A DNA stretch of 64,000 bases. It comes from Corynebacterium bovis DSM 20582 = CIP 54.80 (lineage in GTDB: Bacteria; Actinomycetota; Actinomycetes; Mycobacteriales; Mycobacteriaceae). A model generated the notes under the pieces. That model did no database searches. It saw only the letters and a program-made list of their open reading frames with translations, and was not told the origin of the DNA. Location: positions 992,001 to 1,056,000 of the forward strand of contig NZ_CP047187.1 of assembly GCF_030408615.1 (NCBI RefSeq), given 5' to 3'. A program made the translations under genes and the position numbers. Shown here piece by piece: positions 27,530-39,837 of the stretch (its first letter is position 1; the number at the start of each line of letters is the position of its first letter).

Positions 27530-28729
27530 ATGAGGGTCGTCGCCGCCATGAGCGGCGGGGTGGATTCGGCGGTCGCCGCCGCCCGCGCCGTCGCGGCCGG
27601 GCACGAGGTCGTCGGGGTGCACCTCGCCCTGTCCCGGAGTCCCGAGGCCGTGCGGGCCGGGTCCCGGGGGTGCTGTTCGCTGGAGGACTCCGCCGACGCG
27701 CGGCGGGTCGCCGACCTGCTCGGTATCCCGTTCTACGTGTGGGACTTCTCCGACCGCTTCGCCGCGGACGTCATCGACGACTTCGTGGAGTCCTACGGCA
27801 TCGGGGAGACGCCGAACCCGTGCCTGCGGTGCAACGAGAAGATCAAGTTCGAGGCGCTGCTCGACCGCGCGGTCGCCCTGGGGTTCGACGCCGTCGCCAC
27901 GGGCCACTACGCGCGGCTCGACGGCGGGGTCCTGCGCCGGGGGGTCGACGCGGCCAAGGACCAGTCCTACGTGCTGGGCGTGCTCGACGACGCCCAGCTG
28001 CGCCACTGCCTCTTCCCGGTCGGTGACACCGTCAAGCCGGACATCCGCGCGGAGGCCGGGGCGTTGGGCATGGGTGTGGCGACGAAACCCGACAGCCACG
28101 ACATCTGTTTCATCCCCGACGGGGACACGCGCGCGTTCCTCGGCCGGCACATCGGGGTGCGCCCGGGGGCGGTGCAGGACACGACCGGGGAGCACCTCGG
28201 CGACCACGACGGGGTCCACGGGTTCACGATCGGCCAGCGCAAGGGCCTCGGACTGCCCGGGCCGGCCCCGGACGGCCGACCGCGCTACGTGACGGACATC
28301 GACGCGACGACGGGGACGGTGACCGTCGGGACCCGGGAGGACCTCCGGACCGGGAGCATCACCGCGGACCGCCTCAAGCGGCTCGACCCGGAGGTGCACG
28401 GCCGCCGGTTCCGCTGCGAGGTGCAGGTGCGTGCCCACGGCGGTGTCGTCCCCGCCGTCGCCCGGATCGTCGACGACACCGGCCCCGTGACCCCCGCCGG
28501 CCGGCGGAAGCGGGACGGGGAGGCGCCGTACCGACTCGAGCTCGACCTGCTGGAGCCGCTGGAGGGGGTCGCCCGGGGGCAGGCGGCCGTCGTGTACCGG
28601 CCGGACGACGACGGCGACGTGCTGCTCGGGTCCGGGACGATCAGCGCCACCGGGCCGTGGGCCGGGGAGCCCACCGGCGCCGACGCGGACGCCGGTGCCA
28701 CCGGTGCCGCCGGGGCGGCGGTCCGGTGA
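27530..28729 (+). CDS. mnmA: tRNA-specific 2-thiouridylase MnmA
   Basis: Thiolates U34 of Lys, Glu and Gln tRNAs using ATP and a persulfide relay. ATG 27530 is preferred over the frame opening at 27503 because GGAAGGGGAG lies just upstream and the protein then begins [13 protein letters not shown]. The ATP-pyrophosphatase P-loop is SGGVDS (8-13); the catalytic cysteines are C98 in NPCLRC and C193 in [11 protein letters not shown]. The 399 residues include a Gly/Ala-rich tail. The stop overlaps the next GTG as GTGA. The upstream cysteine desulfurase is the natural sulfur donor. Confidence 0.95.
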   Translation: MRVVAAMSGGVDSAVAAARAVAAGHEVVGVHLALSRSPEAVRAGSRGCCSLEDSADARRVADLLGIPFYVWDFSDRFAADVIDDFVESYGIGETPNPCLRCNEKIKFEALLDRAVALGFDAVATGHYARLDGGVLRRGVDAAKDQSYVLGVLDDAQLRHCLFPVGDTVKPDIRAEAGALGMGVATKPDSHDICFIPDGDTRAFLGRHIGVRPGAVQDTTGEHLGDHDGVHGFTIGQRKGLGLPGPAPDGRPRYVTDIDATTGTVTVGTREDLRTGSITADRLKRLDPEVHGRRFRCEVQVRAHGGVVPAVARIVDDTGPVTPAGRRKRDGEAPYRLELDLLEPLEGVARGQAAVVYRPDDDGDVLLGSGTISATGPWAGEPTGADADAGATGAAGAAVR

Positions 28730-29793
28730 GGCTCGGCTGGTGGGAGGACTCCCCGACGACGCACCGGTCGCTGCGGGAGGCGATGACCTCCGCGCTCACC
28801 CGGACCGTCGACGTCGACGAGGACACCGGTGTCCCGCCGGTCCTCAGCCTGCCGCGGCTCGCCGACGGTGTCGTCGAACACGGGATGACGGCGCTCGGGG
28901 CGGCGATGGGCCAGATCCCGCTGCACCCCACCCCGCGCGGGTGGGAGCTCGACGCCCACGCCTCCCTGCGGTTCCGCCGCGCGCGGGGGCACGTGCGTGA
29001 GCTGCTGGACCTCACGGGGGAGATGCTCGGCGAGGGCCGGCTCGGTGAGGGCGGCCGCGTGATGGTGCACGTCCCCGGGCCGTGGACGGTCGGGGCGCAG
29101 GTCGAGTACCGGGGGCGGCCGGTCGTCGCCGACCGGCCGGCGTTCCGGGACACCGCGCTGACGCTCGCCGCGGGCGTGGCGGACGCCCGGCGGACGGTCG
29201 CCGGGCTCGTCGGCCCGGGGTGCGGGGTGGTCGTCGCCGTCCATGAACCGGCGCTACCCGGCGTCGTCGCCGGGCTCCCGGGGCCGACGCGGTGGGACGG
29301 GGTGGACCCGGTGGACCGCGGTGTCGTCGCCGCGGTGCTGCGCCGTTTCCTCGGGACTGTCGGCAGCGGCGACGCCGGGGAGGTCACGACCGTCCTCGAC
29401 CCGGGCGCCGTCGACCCGGCGGTCCTCACCACGCTCGGCGAGGCCGGGGCGGGCCGGCTCGTCGTCCCGGAGGCGACGGTCGCGACGACCGCCGGCGCGG
29501 ACGCCGTCGGCGCCCTCATCGGGGACGGTCAGGGCATCGGGTGGGCGGTCGACCCCGCCGGGCGGGCGGTCGCCGACGCCGACGACGTCGCCCGGGCGCT
29601 CATCCGCCAGTGGGACCGCTGGACGTTCGCCCCCGGGGACCTGACGTCGACCGTCGACCTCGTCGTCGCCGGTCCGCGGGGGAGCGCCCGGGGCGTCGGG
29701 GACGGCCGCGCCGTCGCCGGCCGGACGCCCGCGGAGGCCGCCGAGGCCGCGGCGCTCGTGCGGACCGCCGCCGCCCTGCTCCACCGGAACTGA
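28726..29793 (+). CDS. MetE C-terminal-domain-like protein
   Basis: A 355-residue protein that begins [16 protein letters not shown] and contains [20 protein letters not shown] and [12 protein letters not shown], in the style of the actinobacterial family labelled vitamin-B12-independent methionine synthase-like. A homologue occupies the place between mnmA and ligA in mycobacteria (Rv3015c). I do not see the full zinc-binding His/Cys/Cys set of true MetE, and the protein is half its length, so methionine synthase activity is doubtful. GTG 28726 overlaps the mnmA stop, so the two are coupled. Confidence 0.65.
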   Translation: MRLGWWEDSPTTHRSLREAMTSALTRTVDVDEDTGVPPVLSLPRLADGVVEHGMTALGAAMGQIPLHPTPRGWELDAHASLRFRRARGHVRELLDLTGEMLGEGRLGEGGRVMVHVPGPWTVGAQVEYRGRPVVADRPAFRDTALTLAAGVADARRTVAGLVGPGCGVVVAVHEPALPGVVAGLPGPTRWDGVDPVDRGVVAAVLRRFLGTVGSGDAGEVTTVLDPGAVDPAVLTTLGEAGAGRLVVPEATVATTAGADAVGALIGDGQGIGWAVDPAGRAVADADDVARALIRQWDRWTFAPGDLTSTVDLVVAGPRGSARGVGDGRAVAGRTPAEAAEAAALVRTAAALLHRN

Positions 29794-29919
29794 GCCCCCG
29801 CCCGGCCGGTCACGCTCCGGGGATCCCCGCCCGCCGGCCCCCGCCCGGCCGGTCACGCTCCCGGCCGCTCGCCCGGTCACGCTCCCGGGTGCCCCGGCCC
29901 GGTGCGACCCCGCGGCCGG
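29794..29919. repeat. GC-rich repeats between convergent genes
   Basis: The 126-bp gap between the MetE-like gene and the convergent ligA holds three copies of a CCGGTCACGCTCC-type unit (around 29806, 29850 and 29875). No gene or clear T-tailed terminator is visible. Confidence 0.55.
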
Positions 29920-32138
<2,219 letters not shown>

Positions 32139-32816
32139 ATGAGCACCGCACCCCGCTTCGACCCGAGCCGCATGCTGGGGTTCGACCTCGAGACGACCGG
32201 CACGGACCCCCGCACGGCCCGCATCGTCACCAGCGCCCTCGTCAGTATCGACGGCCGTCAGCGTGACGACCTCGAACTCCTCGCCGACCCCGGGGTGGAG
32301 ATCCCGGAGGAGGCGACCGCCGTGCACGGCATCAGCACCGCCCACGCCCGTGAGCACGGCCGCCCCCACGACGAGGTCCTGGCCGAGACCGTGGAGCGCA
32401 TCCGGCGCGGGTGGGAGGACGGGGCGACGCTCATCGTCTTCAACGCCGCCTACGACCTCACGGTGCTCCGGTCGCTCGACCCGGGGTTCACCGTCGACGG
32501 GCTCGTCGTCGACCCCTACGTCATCGACCGGGCCAAGGACCGCTACCGGAAGGGCAACCGGAAGCTCTCGACCGTCTGCGCGCACTACGGGGTGGAGCTC
32601 GACAACGCCCACGAGGCCACCGCCGACGCCGTCGCGGCCGCCCGCGTCGCCTGGAAGCTCTCCCGGGCCTTCCCGGAGATCACCCGCATGGACGCGGGGG
32701 AGCTGATGATCGCCCAGTCCACCTGGTACTACGAGGAGCAGACCGACCTCCAGCGGTACTTCACCGAGAAGGGCCGGGACATCACCGTCAACACCTCGTG
32801 GCCGGTGGAGTCCTGA
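32139..32816 (+). CDS. DEDDh 3'-5' exonuclease (DNA polymerase III epsilon-like)
   Basis: A 225-residue stand-alone exonuclease domain. Metal-binding residues are D16 and E18 in GFDLETTG, D106 in FNAAYDLTV, and H157/D162 in AHEATADAV, making it the DEDDh type. It resembles DnaQ-family nucleases, without a clamp-binding tail that I can recognise. Which process it serves (proofreading, repair or RNA processing) is not shown by the sequence. The ATG is preceded by TACAGT at leaderless spacing. Confidence 0.88.
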   Translation: MSTAPRFDPSRMLGFDLETTGTDPRTARIVTSALVSIDGRQRDDLELLADPGVEIPEEATAVHGISTAHAREHGRPHDEVLAETVERIRRGWEDGATLIVFNAAYDLTVLRSLDPGFTVDGLVVDPYVIDRAKDRYRKGNRKLSTVCAHYGVELDNAHEATADAVAAARVAWKLSRAFPEITRMDAGELMIAQSTWYYEEQTDLQRYFTEKGRDITVNTSWPVES

Positions 32817-32835
32817 CCGGCGGTAGAATTCCGGC

Positions 32836-34470
32836 ATGACACCTGCGCCTGACGCCAGCCCATCCGGCTCCGACCACCCCGGCCCCGCGCCGGCCGGCGG
32901 CCCCGGCTCCGCGCCGGGCGACCCGGGCGCGATGACCCCCGGGCGCTACCTCCGGGACATCGTCAGCGCCCCGGTCTACCGGGTCGCCCGGCACACCCCG
33001 CTCGACCCGATGCCCGCCCTGTCCGCCCGCCTCGGCCACACGGTGCTGCTCAAGCGGGAGGACCTCCAGCCGGTCCACAGCTTCAAGATCCGCGGCGCCT
33101 TCACCCGCATGGCGGCGCTGTCGGAGGAGGAGCGGCGCGCCGGGGTGGTCACGGCCTCGGCGGGCAACCACGCCCAGGGCGTCGCCCTGTCCGGCAGTGA
33201 GCTCGGCATCCGGTCGGTCATCGTCATGCCGGTGACCACCCCGTCGATCAAGGTCGACGCCGTCCGGGCGTTCGGCGGCGAGGTCGTCCTCTCCGGGGAG
33301 AGCTTCGACGAGGCGAAGGGCCACGCCGAGCACCTCCGGGACACCGAGGGGCTGACGTACGTCCCGCCGTTCGACGACGCCGCGGTCATCGCCGGGCAGG
33401 GCACCGCGGGCCTCGAGATCTTCCAGGACTGCGCGGAGGTCGACCGGGTGTTCGTCCCCGTCGGCGGGGGCGGTCTCGCGGCGGGGGTCGCCGTGCTCCT
33501 CAAGCAGCTGCGGCCGGGGATCGTCGTCGTCGGCGTCGAACCGGAGGAGTCGGCGTGCCTCACGGCCGCCCTCGAGGCCGGGCACCCCGTCCCCCTCGAG
33601 CGCGTCAGCCTCTACGCGGAGGGTGTGGCGGTCAAGCAGATCGGGACGGAGCCCTTCCGGCTGTGCCGGGAGTACCTCGACGAGGTGGTGACGGTGAGTT
33701 CCGACGAGATCAGCGCCGCGGTGAAGGACATCTTCGACGACACCCGCGCCATCGCGGAGCCGGCCGGGGCGGTGGCGACGGCCGGGCTCAAGCGGTACGT
33801 CGCCGACCACGACGTGGAGGGCGAGACCCTCGTGACGGTGCTGTCCGGGGCGAACATCAACTTCCACTCGCTGCGCTACATCTCCGAGCGCGCGGAGCTC
33901 GGTGAGGGCGGCGAGGCCTTCTACGCGGTGACGATCCCCGAGGTCCAGGGCTCGTTCCTGCGGTTCTGCGACATCCTCGGCGGCCGGTCGGTGACGGAGT
34001 TCAACTACCGCCTCGGGGACCGCACGCCCGGGTCCCCGGCCGCCGCGACCGCCCGGGTGTTCGTCGGTGTCCAGCTGAAGAACGGACGGGAGGAGCGCGA
34101 CGCCATCGCCGCGTCGCTCCGGGAGGCCGGGTACGACGTCGTCGACCTGTCCGACGACGACCTCGCCAAGGAGCACGTGCGGTACATGGTCGGCGGCCGT
34201 CCCGCCGAGACGGTCAGTGAGCGGGCGTTCTCCTTCGAGTTCCCCGAGCACCCGCGGGCGCTCCTGCGGTTCCTCACGGTCCTCGGGACGCGGTGGAACA
34301 TCACGGCCTTCCACTACCGCAGCCAGGGCATGGACTACGGGCGGGTCTTCGTGACCTTCGAGGGGGTCGACGGCGACGAGACGTTCAACGCCCACCTCAC
34401 CGAGCTGGGCTACCACGTCACCGACGTCACGGACAGCCCGGCGTACACGCTGTTCCTGCAGCCGTGGTGA
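32836..34470 (+). CDS. ilvA: Biosynthetic threonine deaminase, long form
   Basis: Converts threonine to 2-oxobutyrate, the first step towards isoleucine. The PLP lysine is K84 in HSFKIRGAF; further landmarks are ASAGNHAQGVA and the phosphate loop VPVGGGGLAAG. After residue about 365 come two ACT-like regulatory segments (AFYAVTIPEVQGSFLRFCDILGG and FSFEFPEHPRALLRFL), so it is the E. coli-like 500+ residue type. This is longer than the C. glutamicum enzyme, which has a shorter regulatory part. Isoleucine inhibition is expected from the family. The N-terminal 32 residues are Pro/Gly-rich. TAGAAT ends six bases before the ATG. Confidence 0.93.
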   Translation: MTPAPDASPSGSDHPGPAPAGGPGSAPGDPGAMTPGRYLRDIVSAPVYRVARHTPLDPMPALSARLGHTVLLKREDLQPVHSFKIRGAFTRMAALSEEERRAGVVTASAGNHAQGVALSGSELGIRSVIVMPVTTPSIKVDAVRAFGGEVVLSGESFDEAKGHAEHLRDTEGLTYVPPFDDAAVIAGQGTAGLEIFQDCAEVDRVFVPVGGGGLAAGVAVLLKQLRPGIVVVGVEPEESACLTAALEAGHPVPLERVSLYAEGVAVKQIGTEPFRLCREYLDEVVTVSSDEISAAVKDIFDDTRAIAEPAGAVATAGLKRYVADHDVEGETLVTVLSGANINFHSLRYISERAELGEGGEAFYAVTIPEVQGSFLRFCDILGGRSVTEFNYRLGDRTPGSPAAATARVFVGVQLKNGREERDAIAASLREAGYDVVDLSDDDLAKEHVRYMVGGRPAETVSERAFSFEFPEHPRALLRFLTVLGTRWNITAFHYRSQGMDYGRVFVTFEGVDGDETFNAHLTELGYHVTDVTDSPAYTLFLQPW

Positions 34471-34589
34471 CCGCCGGGGGGCGGGGCTGAGCCCGGGTCG
34501 CCGGCGCCGGTCCCGGGGAGGGGGCTGATCCCGGGGCCGACCCTGACCGCCGGGGAGGGGGCTGCCGGCCCGGTCCCCGGGGGCGGGGC
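34471..34589. repeat. GC-rich gap between convergent ilvA and ACT genes
   Basis: A CGGGGAGGGGGCTG block occurs twice (around 34514 and 34552) between other G/C-rich inverted segments. No gene or T-tailed terminator is visible. Confidence 0.5.
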
Positions 34590-35267
34590 TCAGGCCGGGG
34601 CGAAGAACGCGCCGAGGATCGTCCCGAGGTGCCCCAGGTGGACGACCTCGCTGAGGAGGAAGTCCGGGCCCCCGGGGCGGCCGATGACGAGGGTGAGGTC
34701 GGTGCCCCGGATGGGCGTCGCCGCGAGACTGGAGTCCATCACCGTCCACGACTCCGGGATCCAGTGTTCGGTCTCGGCGTCGAGGATGCGCGGCTCGGTC
34801 ACCGGGGGCGTGTCGAGGGTCCGGCCGTCGTCCTCGGGGGCGGCGGCGGAGGCGCACAGGCGGGTCGTCCGCCTGGAGGCGGGGTCGGTCCGCAGGACCA
34901 CGGCCCAGCCGGCGGTCATCGTGCGCGGCAGGCTGTCCATCATGCCCGCGAGGCTCACCGCCGGGTCGCGCCGGCGCCCCGCGACGTCGGCGAGCATCCC
35001 GACCTGCCCGCGGCGGTCCACGGTGCCGGAGAAGGGACGGAGGGAGTCGACGAGGACGCCCTCGACCTCCTGCGCGGCGGTGATGAGGGCGTCCGCGAGG
35101 CGGCCGGACGGCAGGTCGACGACGATGTCGTCGACGACGACCCCGGACTCGGAGTGGTCGACGACGTCGACGCTGCGGATGTCCCCGTCGATGGCACCGA
35201 GCCCGGCGGCGAGCCGACCGAGGGTGCCGGGGACGTCGGGGAGACGCACACGCATGAGGTAGGCCAC
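34590..35267 (-). CDS. ACT-domain protein
   Basis: A 225-residue protein with an N-terminal ACT domain (AYLMRVRLPDVPGTLGRLAAGLGAI) that would bind an amino acid. The C-terminal 150 residues hold a small unassigned domain ending HLGHLGTILGAFFAPA. The same gene occupies the equivalent place near ligA and gatC in mycobacteria (Rv3013). No catalytic domain is seen, so it is probably a sensor or regulator. It lies beside ilvA, which makes a branched-chain amino acid ligand tempting but unproven. GTG 35267 has AGAAAGGTG on the mRNA eight bases upstream, and TAGACT on this strand (35306-35311) is a likely -10. Confidence 0.75.
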   Translation of the reverse strand: MAYLMRVRLPDVPGTLGRLAAGLGAIDGDIRSVDVVDHSESGVVVDDIVVDLPSGRLADALITAAQEVEGVLVDSLRPFSGTVDRRGQVGMLADVAGRRRDPAVSLAGMMDSLPRTMTAGWAVVLRTDPASRRTTRLCASAAAPEDDGRTLDTPPVTEPRILDAETEHWIPESWTVMDSSLAATPIRGTDLTLVIGRPGGPDFLLSEVVHLGHLGTILGAFFAPA

Positions 35268-35305
35268 GGGATCACACCTTTCTGACGGCGTCGGACGCCG
35301 CCCCG

Positions 35306-35311
35306 AGTCTA
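35306..35311 (-). promoter_or_regulatory. -10 element of the ACT-domain gene
   Basis: TAGACT on the minus strand, giving a leader of about 32 nt that includes the hairpin-forming GGCGTC/GACGCC pair and the AGAAAGG ribosome-binding site. Confidence 0.5.
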
Positions 35312-35486
35312 GACGTCCCCGGAGGACCGTGGCACAGACGGTCGGCCGCGGCCGCGGTGCCCCCGCCGCGCGCCCGGTGTCCGGTGTCCGGTGGCGGGGG
35401 CCGAACCGCTATGGTTGGTCCCTGTACCACAGGCACCCGCCGGACCCGGCGGACGCCGAGACCGCAACGGAAACGAGGGACGAACA

Positions 35487-35792
35487 GTGTCCGAGATCTC
35501 CCGTGACGACGTCGCGCACCTCGCGCGGCTGGCGCGACTCGACCTGACCGAGGATGAGCTCACCGGCTACGCCCGGCAGATCGACGTCATCGTCGACGCC
35601 GTCGCCGCCGTCCGCACCGTCGACACCGACGGCGTCGAGCCCCTGAGTCACCCGACGCAGAACGTGGACGGTGACGTCGACGTGATGCGGGAGGACGTCG
35701 TCGAACCGGGCCTGACCCCGGAGCAGGCGCTCGACCAGGCCCCGGCCCAGGACCGGCAGCGGTTCCGGGTGCCCCAGATTCTCGGTGAATGA
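35487..35792 (+). CDS. gatC: Asp/Glu-tRNA amidotransferase subunit C
   Basis: Small belt subunit that holds GatA and GatB together in the enzyme converting Glu-tRNA(Gln) and Asp-tRNA(Asn). GTG 35487 is chosen because GAGGGA lies a few bases upstream and the protein then begins [20 protein letters not shown]. The GatC features [13 protein letters not shown] and a C-terminal FRVPQILGE are present. The length is 101 residues. A TATGGT hexamer at 35410-35415 may be the -10. Confidence 0.94.
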   Translation: MSEISRDDVAHLARLARLDLTEDELTGYARQIDVIVDAVAAVRTVDTDGVEPLSHPTQNVDGDVDVMREDVVEPGLTPEQALDQAPAQDRQRFRVPQILGE

Positions 35793-35814
35793 CCCCAGGC
35801 GACGAGGGAGAGAC

Positions 35815-37317
35815 ATGCAGTACACGATTGCCGGGCGCGACGACAGCGACCTGACCACCTGGACCGCCGCGGAGCTCGCGGAGAAGATCCACGCCGGGGA
35901 GGTCTCCTCGGTGGACGCGACCCGTGCCCACCTCGACCGGATCTCCGGGGTCGACGGGGACGTCCACGCGTTCCTCCACGTCGGTGAGGACGAGGCCCTC
36001 GCCGCCGCCGAGGCGGTGGACCGGGACATCGCGGCGGGCACCGTCGCCTCGCCGCTCGCCGGGGTGCCGCTCGCGCTCAAGGACGTCTTCACGACGACCG
36101 ACGCGCCGACGACCTGCGCCTCGAAGATGCTCGAGGGGTACATGAGCCCCTACGACGCGACGGTCACCCGGAAGCTCCGCGAGGCGGGCATCCCGATCCT
36201 CGGCAAGACGAACATGGACGAGTTCGCCATGGGCTCGTCGACGGAGAACTCCGCGTACGGCCCGACGCACAACCCGTGGGACCTCGACCGCACCGCCGGC
36301 GGCTCCGGCGGCGGGTCGTCCGCGGCCCTCGCCGCCGGGATGGCCCCGCTGGCCATCGGCACGGACACCGGCGGGTCGATCCGGCAGCCCGCCGCCCTCA
36401 CCGCGACGGTCGGGGTCAAGCCGACGTACGGCACCGTCTCCCGCTACGGCCTCGTGGCCTGCGCCTCGTCGCTCGACCAGGGCGGGCCGACCGCGCGGAC
36501 GGTGCTCGACACCGCGCTGCTCCACGAGGTCATCGCCGGCCACGACCCGCACGACGCGACGAGTTCGCGCCGGCCCGTCGCCCCCGTCGTCGAGGCCGCC
36601 CGGCAGGGGGCCTCCGGGGACCTCAGCGGCGTGACCGTCGGCGTCGTCCGTCAGCTCGAGAAGGCGGAGGCGTTCCAGCCCGGGGTGCTCGACACCTACC
36701 GGGACAACCTGCACCAGCTGCAGGAGCAGGGCGCCGAGATCGTCGAGGTGGACTGCCCGAACTTCGAGCACGCCCTCAGCGCCTACTACCTCATCCTCCC
36801 GTGCGAGGTGAGCTCGAACCTCGCCCGCTTCGACGGGATGCGGTACGGCGCGCGCAAGGGCGACGACGGCTCCCGGTCGGCGGACGAGGTCATGTCCCTC
36901 ACCCGCGCGGAGGGCTTCGGCCCCGAGGTGAAGCGGCGCATCATCCTCGGCACGTACGCCCTGTCCGTCGGCTACTACGACGCCTACTACCTGCAGGCCC
37001 AGCGCGTGCGGAACCTCATCGCGCAGGACTTCGCGGCGGCGTTCCGGACCTGCGACGTCCTCGTGTCCCTGACGACGCCGACGACGGCGTTCCGGCTGGG
37101 GGAGAAGGTCGACGACCCGCTGAGCATGTACATGTTCGACTTGTGCACCCTGCCGCTCAACCTCGCGGGCGTGTGCGGGATGTCCGTCCCGGGCGGCCTC
37201 GCCGGGGACACGGGGCTGCCGACGGGCCTGCAGATCATGGGGCCGGCCCACGGCGACGACCGGCTCTACCGGGTCGGCGCCGCGTTCGAGGCCGGGCGGG
37301 CCGCCGCCGGCGCCTGA
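35815..37317 (+). CDS. gatA: Asp/Glu-tRNA amidotransferase subunit A
   Basis: Glutaminase (amidase) subunit. The Ser-cisSer-Lys triad is K89 (LALKDVF), S164 ([10 protein letters not shown]) and S188 ([12 protein letters not shown]). ATG 35815 has GAGGGAGAG in front; an earlier in-frame TTG would overlap gatC. The length is 500 residues. Its partner gatB is 3.6 kb downstream, separated by a Nudix gene, an efflux gene and pfkA. Confidence 0.97.
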   Translation: MQYTIAGRDDSDLTTWTAAELAEKIHAGEVSSVDATRAHLDRISGVDGDVHAFLHVGEDEALAAAEAVDRDIAAGTVASPLAGVPLALKDVFTTTDAPTTCASKMLEGYMSPYDATVTRKLREAGIPILGKTNMDEFAMGSSTENSAYGPTHNPWDLDRTAGGSGGGSSAALAAGMAPLAIGTDTGGSIRQPAALTATVGVKPTYGTVSRYGLVACASSLDQGGPTARTVLDTALLHEVIAGHDPHDATSSRRPVAPVVEAARQGASGDLSGVTVGVVRQLEKAEAFQPGVLDTYRDNLHQLQEQGAEIVEVDCPNFEHALSAYYLILPCEVSSNLARFDGMRYGARKGDDGSRSADEVMSLTRAEGFGPEVKRRIILGTYALSVGYYDAYYLQAQRVRNLIAQDFAAAFRTCDVLVSLTTPTTAFRLGEKVDDPLSMYMFDLCTLPLNLAGVCGMSVPGGLAGDTGLPTGLQIMGPAHGDDRLYRVGAAFEAGRAAAGA

Positions 37318-37446
37318 CCGCGGAGCGCGCGGGTGTCGCGCCCGCACCGAGCGCCCGGGTGCCGCGCCCGCACTGCTTCCGCACCCGGCCCGGACCTCGC
37401 CCGGGTGTCGCTCACGGACCGCTCCCGGACGGGCGCCCCGCGCGCG

Positions 37447-37452
37447 TACCCT
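37447..37452 (+). promoter_or_regulatory. -10 element of the Nudix gene (leaderless)
   Basis: TACCCT ends six bases before ATG 37459. The upstream 140 bp also hold an 18-bp near-repeat (CGGGTGTCGCGCCCGCAC and a one-mismatch copy). Confidence 0.5.
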
Positions 37453-37458
37453 GGTGGC

Positions 37459-38121
37459 ATGACTGCGAGCGGAGACGGGTGGGCCATCGGCGTCGACGGG
37501 ACGCGGCGGTGGGGGACCGCCGGGGCCGCGGGGCTGTTCCTCCACACCCGGGACGGTGACGGCGACCTCGTCGTCCTCATGCAGCTGAGGGCGACGTGGA
37601 CGAACCAGGGCGGGACCTGGGCCATGCCCGGGGGCGCGCGGGACCTCGACGAGAGCGCCGAGGAGGCCGCCCTCCGGGAGACCCACGAGGAGACCGGCAT
37701 CGACCCGGCCGACGTGACGCTCGAGGGCACCCTCGTCACCGCCCGGATGCCCCTCGACCACGTGCTCCGGCGGGAGCCGATGAGTTCGCGGGAGGCCGCG
37801 GAGGTCCGGCAGGGTCTCTCCGCCGCCGCGCTGGACACCCCGGGCCCGACCGGCGTCGTCCACCCCGGCCACGGGGGGTCCGCCGTCATGGGGCTCGACG
37901 GCAACCTGTGGTGGGAGGTCCCGCACCGCGATGTCCCGGACTGGACGTACACGACGGTCATCGCCTCGTGCGACCACCCACTCGACCTCGCACCGACGGA
38001 CGAGAGCGCCGACCTCGCGTGGTGGCCGCTCGACCGCGTCGCGGAGCTCGACCTCATGCCGGCGTTCGCGGACTCCCTGCCGATGGTGGCGGAGCTGCTG
38101 CGGGGGCCGCTGGACCGGTGA
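37459..38121 (+). CDS. NUDIX hydrolase
   Basis: A 220-residue protein with a complete Nudix box, GGARDLDESAEEAALRETHEETG (first Gly near residue 59; the core REXXEE is RETHEE). It hydrolyses a nucleoside diphosphate linked to another group; the substrate cannot be read from the sequence. An insertion of roughly 40 residues after the box (about 100-140, with a Pro/Gly-rich loop) is followed by LWWEVPHRDVPDWTYTTV. Probably leaderless. Confidence 0.88.
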   Translation: MTASGDGWAIGVDGTRRWGTAGAAGLFLHTRDGDGDLVVLMQLRATWTNQGGTWAMPGGARDLDESAEEAALRETHEETGIDPADVTLEGTLVTARMPLDHVLRREPMSSREAAEVRQGLSAAALDTPGPTGVVHPGHGGSAVMGLDGNLWWEVPHRDVPDWTYTTVIASCDHPLDLAPTDESADLAWWPLDRVAELDLMPAFADSLPMVAELLRGPLDR

Positions 38122-38275
38122 CCCGGCCCGGCTGACCTGACCCGCACACCCGGCCCCGCCGGCCCCGTGCTCCCGGCGACACGGTCCCCGGCGCACCCGG
38201 CGCACCCGGCCCCCGTCGGCCCCCACGCACCCGGCGGATGAACCCCGGACGGGGGGTGTGCAACAATGTCGAATT

Positions 38276-39748
38276 ATGGTTGACACATCACCGGAGTCCC
38301 GGGGCGCCGACACGTCCGACGGGTATCCGTCCCTTCCGCTGCCTGAATCACAGGCCTGGCGTGCGCTCATCGCCCTGTGCATCGGCTTCTTCATGATCCT
38401 GCTCGACCAGACGATCGTCGCCGTGGCGACCCCGGAGTTCCAGTCGGAGCTCCACGCCTCGTACAACTCGGTCATCTGGGTGACCTCGATCTACCTCCTC
38501 ACCTTCGCCGTGCCGCTGCTCATCACCGGGCGGCTCGGTGACCGCTTCGGTCCGCGGAACATCTACCTCATCGGCATGGTGATCTTCACCGTGGGCTCGC
38601 TGGCCTGCGGGCTGTCCCCGTCGATCGAGGTCCTCATCGCCGCCCGCGCCTTCCAGGGCATCGGCGCGGCGCTGCTGACGCCGCAGACCATGGCCGTCAT
38701 CAACCGCATCTTCCCCCGTGAACGCCGCGGCGCGGCGATGGGCATCTGGGGGGCGACGGCCGGACTGTCGACCCTGGCCGGACCGATCCTCGGTGGCCTC
38801 ATCACGGAGTACGTGGGGTGGAGCTGGATCTTCTTCATCAACGTGCCGATCGGCGTGATCTCCATCGTCATGGTCGTGCTGTGGGTGCCCCGGATGCGGC
38901 GCACCGAGCGGAAGATCGACACGCTGTCGATGGTGCTCTCCATCGTCGCGGTGTTCTGCTTCGTCTACGCCGTCCAGGAGGGCCAGACCCAGCACTGGGT
39001 GTGGTGGATCTGGGCGCTCGTCGTCGTCGCGGTGCTGCTCGGCGTGTGGTTCGTCCGGCAGCAGGGCGTCGCGGAGGCCGCCGGGCGCGACCCGCTGGTC
39101 CCGCTGCGCCTGTTCCGCATCCGCAACTTCACGACGGGCAACATCGGCATCATCGCGATGGGGTTCACCGTCGCCGGCACGCCCCTGCCGATCATGATGT
39201 TCTTCCAGCAGGTCCACGGGCTCACGCCGCTGCAGGCGGGTCTCATGATGATCCCGCAGGCGGGGTTGTCGATGGTCTTGTCACCGTTCGTCGGCCGCCT
39301 GACCGACCACCGCGGGTCCCGCGGGCCGGGGATCTTCGGCTTCGCCATGATGGCGGTCTCGACGGTCGGGATGTTCCTCGTCATGCAGGCGGATGTCCGG
39401 CTGTGGTGGATGGTCGTCCCGCTCGTCGGTCTGGGGCTCGGCAACGCGTTCGTGTGGGCGCCGAACTCGGCCTCGACGATGCGCGACCTGCCCGGGGAGC
39501 TCATGGGTGCCGGGTCCGGCGTCTACAACCAGACGCGCCAGCTCGGTGCGGTGATCGGTGCCGCGTCGATCGGTGCGGTGCTCCAGATCCGGATCGCCGT
39601 GACGGACCCGGGGACGGCCTTCGGGCAGTCGGTGCTCCTTGCGGCGGTCATGCTCGTCATCGGGTTGGTGGCGACGGCACTCTCCCGTGACGTGCGCGGG
39701 GGTCGGGCGCGGCAGGAGGCCCCGGCCGGCGCCGACGACGCGTCCTGA
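38276..39748 (+). CDS. MFS drug efflux transporter, DHA2 family (14 TM)
   Basis: A 490-residue protein with about 14 hydrophobic segments. Family motifs are LDQTIVAVATPEF in TM1 (motif D1), GRLGDRFGPRN (motif A), and RAFQGIGAALLTPQTMAVI (motif C region). Relatives export dyes, antiseptics and antibiotics with proton coupling; the substrate here is unknown. ATG 38276 is preferred; GTG 38258 would add six residues. A CAATGT/AACAAT-like AT-rich hexamer lies just upstream. No regulator gene is adjacent. Confidence 0.9.
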   Translation: MVDTSPESRGADTSDGYPSLPLPESQAWRALIALCIGFFMILLDQTIVAVATPEFQSELHASYNSVIWVTSIYLLTFAVPLLITGRLGDRFGPRNIYLIGMVIFTVGSLACGLSPSIEVLIAARAFQGIGAALLTPQTMAVINRIFPRERRGAAMGIWGATAGLSTLAGPILGGLITEYVGWSWIFFINVPIGVISIVMVVLWVPRMRRTERKIDTLSMVLSIVAVFCFVYAVQEGQTQHWVWWIWALVVVAVLLGVWFVRQQGVAEAAGRDPLVPLRLFRIRNFTTGNIGIIAMGFTVAGTPLPIMMFFQQVHGLTPLQAGLMMIPQAGLSMVLSPFVGRLTDHRGSRGPGIFGFAMMAVSTVGMFLVMQADVRLWWMVVPLVGLGLGNAFVWAPNSASTMRDLPGELMGAGSGVYNQTRQLGAVIGAASIGAVLQIRIAVTDPGTAFGQSVLLAAVMLVIGLVATALSRDVRGGRARQEAPAGADDAS

Positions 39749-39825
39749 CCCGGCCGGCGCGGTGGGGTGACCACCGCGCGGGGGAGGGCTGCACAGGCGA
39801 TGTCCCGGCTGTCCGGGTGCCGCGC

Positions 39826-39831
39826 TAGACT
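39826..39831 (+). promoter_or_regulatory. -10 element of pfkA (leaderless)
   Basis: TAGACT ends six bases before ATG 39838; no ribosome-binding site. Confidence 0.55.
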
Positions 39832-39837
39832 GTCTCC

